64,000 bases of DNA from assembly GCA_946480465.1 (NCBI GenBank), contig CAMLJY010000011.1, forward strand, positions 62,001 to 126,000, given 5' to 3'. Below, in pieces: positions 58,661-64,000 of the stretch. The position numbers and the translations under genes were made by a program. The notes beneath the pieces were generated by a model, which did not search any database, was not told where the DNA came from, and saw only the letters and a program-made list of their open reading frames with translations. This DNA is from an uncultured Burkholderiales bacterium (GTDB lineage: Bacteria > Pseudomonadota > Gammaproteobacteria > Burkholderiales > Burkholderiaceae). The number at the start of each line of letters is the position of its first letter. Within the stretch, counting starts at the first letter, position 1.

Positions 58661-58685
58661 GAAGGCCCGCGCGCTGCGGGCCTTC
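58661..58685. terminator. shared hairpin between convergent S41 genes
   Basis: Perfect 10-bp stem GAAGGCCCGC / GCGGGCCTTC with loop GCGCT. No T-run on either strand, so weak as an intrinsic terminator but well placed to stop or stabilise both transcripts. Confidence 0.55.
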
Positions 58686-58725
58686 GAGGTTCGCGGAGGG
58701 CTGAGCGCGCAGGCTCAGCGCCGCA

Positions 58726-60165
58726 TCACTTCTTGTCGACCGACAGTTCGGCCTTGCGCTCGACCTGCGACTTGCTGACCGCCACCGGCAGGCCCTTCAG
58801 CTGGTTCAGGGCCTGCTGCAGCGGGAAGTCTTCGGCGCTGCCGAACTCGGGCAGCGGCTTCGGCGGCTCCTTGCTCTTGGCGGCCTGTTCTTCCAGCTTC
58901 TTGCGCGCTTCCTCGCGCGCCTTCTCGCGGGCCTCGTCCTTCTTCTCGTCACCGCCGACGAGGTGTTTCTCCAGGTCGGCCTCGCGCATGCGCAGCGCGG
59001 CGAAGACGTTGCCTTCGGCGGTTTCGTCGAGCCAGACGTCCGGCACGATGCCCTTGGCCTGGATGGAGCGGCCGGTCGGGGTGTAGTAGCGGGCGGTCGT
59101 GATCTTCAGCGCCGTCTCGGCAGAGAGCGGCCGCACGGTCTGCACCGAGCCCTTGCCGAAGGTCTGCGCGCCCATGATCACCGCGCGCTTGTGGTCCTGC
59201 AGCGCACCGGCGACGATCTCGCTGGCGGACGCGGAGCCCTCGTTCACCAGCACCACCAGCGGCAGCGACTTCAGCGAGGCGGGCAGGCGCTTCAGCACGT
59301 CGGTGCCGCCGCGGCGCTGGTAGTGCTCCGGCGAGGCCTTCAGCGTGGACTTGGAATCCGGGATCTGGCCGTTGGTGGACACGACGACTGCGTCCTTCGG
59401 CAGGAAGGCCGCCGAGATCGCGACCGCGCCCTCGAGCAGGCCGCCGGGGTCGTTGCGCAGGTCCAGCACCATGCCCTTCAGGTTGGCGTCGGCCTTGTGC
59501 ATCTCCTCGACCTTGCGGACGAAGTCCTCGACCGTGCGGTCCTGGAACTGGCTGACGCGGATCCAGGCATAGCCGGGCTCCACCACCTTCGCGCGCACGC
59601 TCTGCACGCGGATTTCTTCGCGCACGATGGTGACCGGGAAGCTGCGGTTCTCGGCCTTGCGGAAGACGGTCAGGCTGACCTTGGTGCTGGGCTCGCCGCG
59701 CATGCGCTTGACGGCCTGGTCCATGGTCAGGCCCTTGACGGCGGTGTCGTCGATCTTGGTGATCAGGTCGCCGCTCTTCAGGCCGGCGCGGAAGGCGGGC
59801 GAGCCTTCGATCGGGGAGACCACCTTGACGAGGCCGTCTTCCATGCCGATCTCGATGCCGACGCCGACGAAGCGGCCGGTCGTGCCTTCACGGAATTCCT
59901 TGAAGGTCTTCTTGTCGAAATACTGCGAGTGCGGATCGAGGCCGGCGACCATGCCGCTGATCGCGTCGGAGATCAGCTTCTTTTCGTCGACCGGTTCGAC
60001 GTAGTCGCTCTTGACCATGCCGAACACGGCGGCCAGCTGTTGCAGTTCTTCGAGTGGCAGAGGCGCCAATGAATTGCGCGCATAGGCCTGCAGCTGAATG
60101 GTGGTTAACGCCCCCGCGACAGCCCCCAGCGTGAGGAGACCCGCGACCTTCAGTTTGCGACCCAT
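58726..60165 (-). CDS. ctpA: carboxy-terminal processing protease
   Basis: A 479-residue periplasmic S41 protease. An N-terminal anchor (about 6-26), PDZ (about 85-165: VGVGIEIGMEDGLVKVVSPIEGSPAFRAGLKSGDLITKID), then the core with LDLRNDPGGLLEGAVAISAAFLP, catalytic Ser in NEGSASASEIVAGAL and Lys in GAQTFGKGSVQ. A charged C-terminal tail (Lys/Glu-rich, about 405-440) is present. It trims periplasmic proteins at their C-termini. Start at 60165, with AGGCAGG upstream. A TATACT (complement of 60295-60300) may be its -10 box, leaving a 125-base leader with small hairpins. Confidence 0.94.
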   Translation of the reverse strand: MGRKLKVAGLLTLGAVAGALTTIQLQAYARNSLAPLPLEELQQLAAVFGMVKSDYVEPVDEKKLISDAISGMVAGLDPHSQYFDKKTFKEFREGTTGRFVGVGIEIGMEDGLVKVVSPIEGSPAFRAGLKSGDLITKIDDTAVKGLTMDQAVKRMRGEPSTKVSLTVFRKAENRSFPVTIVREEIRVQSVRAKVVEPGYAWIRVSQFQDRTVEDFVRKVEEMHKADANLKGMVLDLRNDPGGLLEGAVAISAAFLPKDAVVVSTNGQIPDSKSTLKASPEHYQRRGGTDVLKRLPASLKSLPLVVLVNEGSASASEIVAGALQDHKRAVIMGAQTFGKGSVQTVRPLSAETALKITTARYYTPTGRSIQAKGIVPDVWLDETAEGNVFAALRMREADLEKHLVGGDEKKDEAREKAREEARKKLEEQAAKSKEPPKPLPEFGSAEDFPLQQALNQLKGLPVAVSKSQVERKAELSVDKK

Positions 60166-60391
60166 ATGACCTGCCTTCAACCCGCGTCACCAGCGGGCCG
60201 TCGATATGTTTCGACCCGTGCGGAATAACCCCGCTGGCGGGCCGTGAATCCAAGGGGCCGCTTGCTGCGGTCCCCTCCACGAACGACCGGTTTCAGTATA
60301 AGACCGGCCTCCCGCAGTGAGTGCGAATTCTGATGAAAGTTGCACCCCGGTAAACGCGAATTGCGAGGATGCGGGGCAATGCGTGAAGTCT

Positions 60392-60466
60392 TGGCGCCCC
60401 CGACAGGAATCGAACCTGTATCTGAGACTTAGGAGGTCCCCGTTCTATCCATTGAACTACGGCGGC
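60392..60466 (-). tRNA. tRNA-Arg(CCT)
   Basis: 75 bases with encoded CCA. D-arm GTTC / GAAC, anticodon stem GGGAC / GTCTC around loop CTCCTAA (anticodon CCT, reading AGG), T-arm ACAGG / CCTGT. The acceptor stem GCCGCCG / CGGGGGC has a G-G mismatch at pair 4-69, which is unusual. AGG is a rare codon in such GC-rich genomes. On the minus strand between tamB and ctpA. Confidence 0.9.
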
Positions 60467-60508
60467 CAAGCGCCCGGGGGCAGTCCCGGGCGGCCGCGAT
60501 TCTCGCAT

Positions 60509-63500
60509 CTACCAGCGCCAGGACCAGATCACGTCGACGGAGTTTTCGCTGCCCGACTGCGCGCGCAGGGTGAAGCGCTGGGCCGCGCGGTAGATCAGCT
60601 GCCAAGTACCGGCGGTGGCATTGACGCTGCGCTCGTAGCCCACGTACCAGCGCTGCGACAGCTGCCGGCCCAGCGAGACGATGGTTTCGCGCACTTCACC
60701 TTCGGATTGGCGCACCGAGAAGTCCGTCAAGCCCAGGCGCTTGATGAGGTCATCGGTGGGCGAGCCGCCTTCACCGGCGAGCAACGCGATGGCGGCGCGC
60801 TGCAGCAAGGCAGTGTCGGTGCGGCCCAGGCCGTCCGGGCTGCGGCCCAGGATCAGCCAGGACAGCTTGTCCATCTCCGGCATCTCCGGCTCGCTGACGA
60901 GGCGGATGCGCGGGCTCTGTGCCGTTCCGGTGACGCTGACACCGACGACGACGTCCAGGTTGGGCCGCACGGCCAGCACGTCCAGGCGCGGGTTGTCGAG
61001 GGCGCCGGTGAAGTGGAACTCGCCGCGCGAGATGTCCAGCCGCTGCCCGTAGGCGGCGTAGCTGCCGCCGTCGGTGCGCACGCTGCCGGTCATGGCCATG
61101 CGGCCATTTGGGGCCGCCAGCCGCACCCGTCCACGCAGGCCGGTGTCGATGCCGCGGCCGCGCAGGCGCAGGCGCTCGCCGAGGTCGATCGCGACGTCGA
61201 CCTGGGAGTGGCGCAGCGGCGCGGGGGCGGTGGTGCGGCTCGCGCCGGCGGCGCTGGCGGAAGCTGCCGGGCGCGGGCTGGCAGCCCCCGAGGCGGGCGT
61301 GGAGGCGCCGTTGCCGCCGGCCACGCTGCGCGCCGGCACGACGATGCGCACGTCGCTGTCCAGCGCCGGCGCGTCGCTGCGGCTGACGTCGATCAGTCCC
61401 TCGTCGACCCGGAAACTGCCGTCCAGCTTCAGGCTGTTGCGGTCCAGCGCCAGTTCCGCCTGGCCGCTTGTGACGATGCGCCGGTCGATGCGGCCCAGCA
61501 GCCGGAACTGCTCGGCGCTGAGCGTCAGCCGCGCCGCGGGCTGCGCGCCCAGCGTGGCGCCGCCGGCCAGCGTCAAGCGGCCGTCGCCGCCCTTGAAGGC
61601 GAAGCGCTGGATCTGCGCGCGCTCGCCTTCCAGCGTGATCGCCAGGTCGCCGTCGCTGACGTTGATGCCTTGCAGCAGGTTGCGCACTGCCAGCTCGCGG
61701 CCTTGCATCTCCCCGCGCAACTCCGGGGCGTTGAAGCGCCCGCCGATCGAGGCGCTGGTGCGCAGGCTGCCGCCCAGGCGCCAGCCGGGCGGCACCCACG
61801 GGCTCCAGATGGCCAGGTTGGCCACGCGCATCTGCAGCACGCCCTGCAGCGTGGCGTCGCCATGCGGCCAGCTGCGTTCGGCCGTCGTCCGCACCAGCTG
61901 CGCGCCGGCCATCTCGCCGATCTGGCGCCCGGCCAGGCCCTGGGCGAACTGCCACAGCCCGTCATGGGCGCTGAAGGCCAGGCGCAGGTCCGTCAACCCG
62001 AACACCTGGGTCTGGCCGAGTTCGTCGGTCACGCCCAGGTCGCCGCCGCCGCGTTCGAGCACGATGTCGGCGTCGAAGCGGCCGGCATGGCGCAGCTCGA
62101 TGCGGCCGCCCAGGCTGAGGTCGCCGCTCCAGCCGAAGTTGGGCTGCAGGCGCTGCAGCAGCGCGGCGACGTCGAAGGACTCGAGTTCGGCCGCCAGCGC
62201 GAAGCGGCCGGGATCGGCGACGGTGGCACCGGCTTGCCAGGTGGCTTCGCGCCAGCGCAGGCCGGTGGTCAGCAGCTGCAGGCGGCCGGGGTCCAGCTGC
62301 AGGCCGCGCAGGCCGCCATCGGCACCGAACTGCAGGCGGCCGGCCACCTCGCTGGCGCCGAGCCAGGGCCGGGTGCCTGCCGCGTCGCGGGCGCCGCCTT
62401 GCAGCCGGACGCCGGCGAAGGCCCAGCGGGGGCCGTCCGCGCCGCTGGTCCACGCGCCGCGGCCTTCCAGGGCCACCCGTGACCCGGTGCCGGCCGGGCC
62501 CAGCAGCGGCTCGGTCCAGGCCGGTGGCCGCAGCGGCGTATCGGCGTCGAAGTGCAGGCGGTGCTGCGCAAGGGTGCCGTCGACCTCGGCCTCCAGGCGG
62601 TCCAGCACAACCGCGCCGTGCGCCAAGCCGCGCGCGTTCAGGCGCAACAGCAGCTTCGGGTCGGCGCCGTCGCCGCGTTCCCAGCGCAGGTCGGCTTCGG
62701 CGAGCCCTGCATCGGCGCTGCGCAGGCCGCGCGCGCGCAGCTGGCCCCGGGTGCGCAGTTGCGGCCACCGGCCCTCGCCGCTGGCCTCCGCCTGCAGCGT
62801 GCCGGCGCTGGGCAGCCAGCCGGCGGCGGCGGGCCGGACGTCGGCGGCGATGGCCATCACCGGGGCCAGCGCGGCCAGCGCCGGGGCGTCGGCCCTCAGT
62901 TGCCAGCGGATCGGCATGCCGTCCGCTGCGGTGTCCGCCTGGGCCGCGATCTGGCTGCCGCCCAGCTGCGCGTCGAGCTGCGCGTGCGCGCCGCCGTCGG
63001 CCAGGCGGGCGAACAGGCGGCCGGCCAGGGGCACGCCGGCCAGGCGGCTGTCGAGGGCGCGCAGGTCCAGCTCGCCGCTGAGTGCCGCGGGCCAGGGCCG
63101 GGACGGCAGGCGCGGGGGCGGCGCGTCGCGCCACAGCAGGCGGGTGTGCAGTGTCGCGTCCCATTGGTGCGGGCCGCGGCGCCAGGCCGATCCTTCGGCC
63201 CCGCGCCACCAGGGCAGCGGATCGAAGCGCTGCAACTTCGCCGTTGCCGCGATGCGCCAGCCGGCGTCCTCGCGCGTGGCTTCGCCTTGTGCGCTGGCGT
63301 GGGCGGTGCCGGCTTCGGCGCTGGCCTCGCGCAGCGTCCAGCGGCGCGCATCGCCGTCAACTTGCAGCTGCAGGCGCACCGGCAGTCCGCTGCCGTCCAG
63401 GCTGCGGCCGGCCAGGCGGCCTTTCAGCGCCAGGCCGAAGGGCTGCGCCGCCGCGGCTGGCGCGCCGGGCACCGCGAGGCCGCTCACTTCGAGCGTCAGG

Positions 63501-64000
63501 GGGCCGCTGACCAGCAGTGGCGCCGCGCGCCGGTCTAGCTGTTCCGGCAGCAGGCCGTCGAGCGCGATCGTCAGGTCGAGCCGGCCATCCGCCCAGCGGC
63601 CGCTGCCGCTGGCGCGGCCCGCCTCGGCGCGCTCGTTGCCCAGCCGCAGGTCGAAGCGCTTCAGGGTCAGGCGCTCCGGGTGGCGTGGCTCGCCTTCGAG
63701 CGCCAGGTCCAGTGCGCGCAGCGGCAGGCGGCCTTCATCCGCGCGGCCGGGGCGGGCGTTCGTGAGCGCGATGCGCGCAGCCGCGGGTTGGTCGAGGCCG
63801 CTGCTGCTGACGTCCGCCTCGCCATCGATGAGGGTGGCCGGCAGCCGGGGCGACAGCGCGGCCAGGTCGAGTTGCCGCGTGCTCAGCTTCAGTGTGGCCA
63901 GCGGCCAGGCGGCGAAGGGCGCGACGGTGGCCTCGGCCCGCAGCGCCAGCGGCCCGGCCCCCGCGCTGGTACGGCCTTCGGCGGTGGCGGTGATGGCCAG
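60509..64000 (-). CDS. tamB: translocation and assembly module TamB, C-terminal part
   Basis: At least 1160 residues of a very long protein whose N-terminus lies beyond the window edge; no in-frame stop found between 63487 and where I checked upstream, so the listed Met at 63487 is internal. It has the repetitive beta-helix character of AsmA-like lipid-transport proteins, with the conserved TamB domain at the C-terminus (LSGDVRIDRGLYAAYG-like: SVRTDGGSYAAYGQRLDISRGEFHFTGALDNPRLDV; DKLSWLILGRSPDGLGRTDTALL; and the end VDVIWSWRW). With TamA it moves phospholipids or assembles outer-membrane proteins. tamA is expected just outside the window. Confidence 0.93.
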   Translation of the reverse strand: MAITATAEGRTSAGAGPLALRAEATVAPFAAWPLATLKLSTRQLDLAALSPRLPATLIDGEADVSSSGLDQPAAARIALTNARPGRADEGRLPLRALDLALEGEPRHPERLTLKRFDLRLGNERAEAGRASGSGRWADGRLDLTIALDGLLPEQLDRRAAPLLVSGPLTLEVSGLAVPGAPAAAAQPFGLALKGRLAGRSLDGSGLPVRLQLQVDGDARRWTLREASAEAGTAHASAQGEATREDAGWRIAATAKLQRFDPLPWWRGAEGSAWRRGPHQWDATLHTRLLWRDAPPPRLPSRPWPAALSGELDLRALDSRLAGVPLAGRLFARLADGGAHAQLDAQLGGSQIAAQADTAADGMPIRWQLRADAPALAALAPVMAIAADVRPAAAGWLPSAGTLQAEASGEGRWPQLRTRGQLRARGLRSADAGLAEADLRWERGDGADPKLLLRLNARGLAHGAVVLDRLEAEVDGTLAQHRLHFDADTPLRPPAWTEPLLGPAGTGSRVALEGRGAWTSGADGPRWAFAGVRLQGGARDAAGTRPWLGASEVAGRLQFGADGGLRGLQLDPGRLQLLTTGLRWREATWQAGATVADPGRFALAAELESFDVAALLQRLQPNFGWSGDLSLGGRIELRHAGRFDADIVLERGGGDLGVTDELGQTQVFGLTDLRLAFSAHDGLWQFAQGLAGRQIGEMAGAQLVRTTAERSWPHGDATLQGVLQMRVANLAIWSPWVPPGWRLGGSLRTSASIGGRFNAPELRGEMQGRELAVRNLLQGINVSDGDLAITLEGERAQIQRFAFKGGDGRLTLAGGATLGAQPAARLTLSAEQFRLLGRIDRRIVTSGQAELALDRNSLKLDGSFRVDEGLIDVSRSDAPALDSDVRIVVPARSVAGGNGASTPASGAASPRPAASASAAGASRTTAPAPLRHSQVDVAIDLGERLRLRGRGIDTGLRGRVRLAAPNGRMAMTGSVRTDGGSYAAYGQRLDISRGEFHFTGALDNPRLDVLAVRPNLDVVVGVSVTGTAQSPRIRLVSEPEMPEMDKLSWLILGRSPDGLGRTDTALLQRAAIALLAGEGGSPTDDLIKRLGLTDFSVRQSEGEVRETIVSLGRQLSQRWYVGYERSVNATAGTWQLIYRAAQRFTLRAQSGSENSVDVIWSWRW

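Overview
The window reads as an ordinary chromosomal segment of a high-GC betaproteobacterium, order Burkholderiales, most like the Rubrivivax/Leptothrix/Roseateles group. The evidence is the very high GC, the coding strand use, and the housekeeping order trxB / Crp-Fnr regulator / ftsK / lolA / rarA followed by livHMGF. I see no prophage, insertion sequence, CRISPR array or integrative element. Nearly all sequence is coding; only one gap exceeds 300 bases (46116-46522), and it is filled by an apparent regulatory leader.

Region 1 (1-12.6 kb): tail of an AtzH/HpxZ-like protein, a GntR regulator, AMP nucleosidase, a lipid-binding-like SRPBCC protein, a Dcp-type M3 peptidase, a soluble four-PAS hybrid histidine kinase, then a three-gene operon of a 2-oxoglutarate/Fe(II) dioxygenase, a PLP ammonia-lyase and an S10 peptidase, ending in a possible small RNA with a strong terminator.
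Region 2 (12.6-24.4 kb): a minus-strand operon with overlapping genes (RluA-type pseudouridine synthase, SDR, MdlA/MdlB-type ABC heterodimer, MFS exporter, diguanylate cyclase); divergent from it, a Cpx-like envelope stress set (His-rich Spy-like lipoprotein, ICMT-like membrane protein, OmpR-type regulator, sensor kinase).
Region 3 (24.4-33.7 kb): an RsgA-type GTPase behind a short upstream ORF and structured leader, a membrane diguanylate cyclase, trpS (with a four-cysteine Fe-S type motif), purN, an RsmB-like RNA methyltransferase, a fatty acid desaturase, rpmBG and trxB.
Region 4 (33.9-46.5 kb): Crp/Fnr regulator, ftsK, lolA, an orphan cheW, rarA, livHMGF with a binding protein, and argD. 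Upstream of argD lies an 18-codon ORF whose last eight residues include six arginines, followed by a nine-base-pair hairpin and a T-rich stretch: a probable arginine-sensing transcription attenuator, and the most interesting finding here.
Region 5 (46.5-64 kb): a 2Fe-2S oxidoreductase, an SDR-type protein, an HtrA-like protein that has lost catalytic His and Asp, a rhomboid protease, tRNA-Leu(CAA), cysM-nudix-TusA-like, galU, a D-2-hydroxyacid dehydrogenase-like protein without its catalytic residues, valS, two convergent S41 peptidases (one ctpA), tRNA-Arg(CCT) with an acceptor-stem mismatch, and the C-terminal part of tamB running off the window end.

All function calls rest on reading motifs and overall resemblance; no database search was possible.
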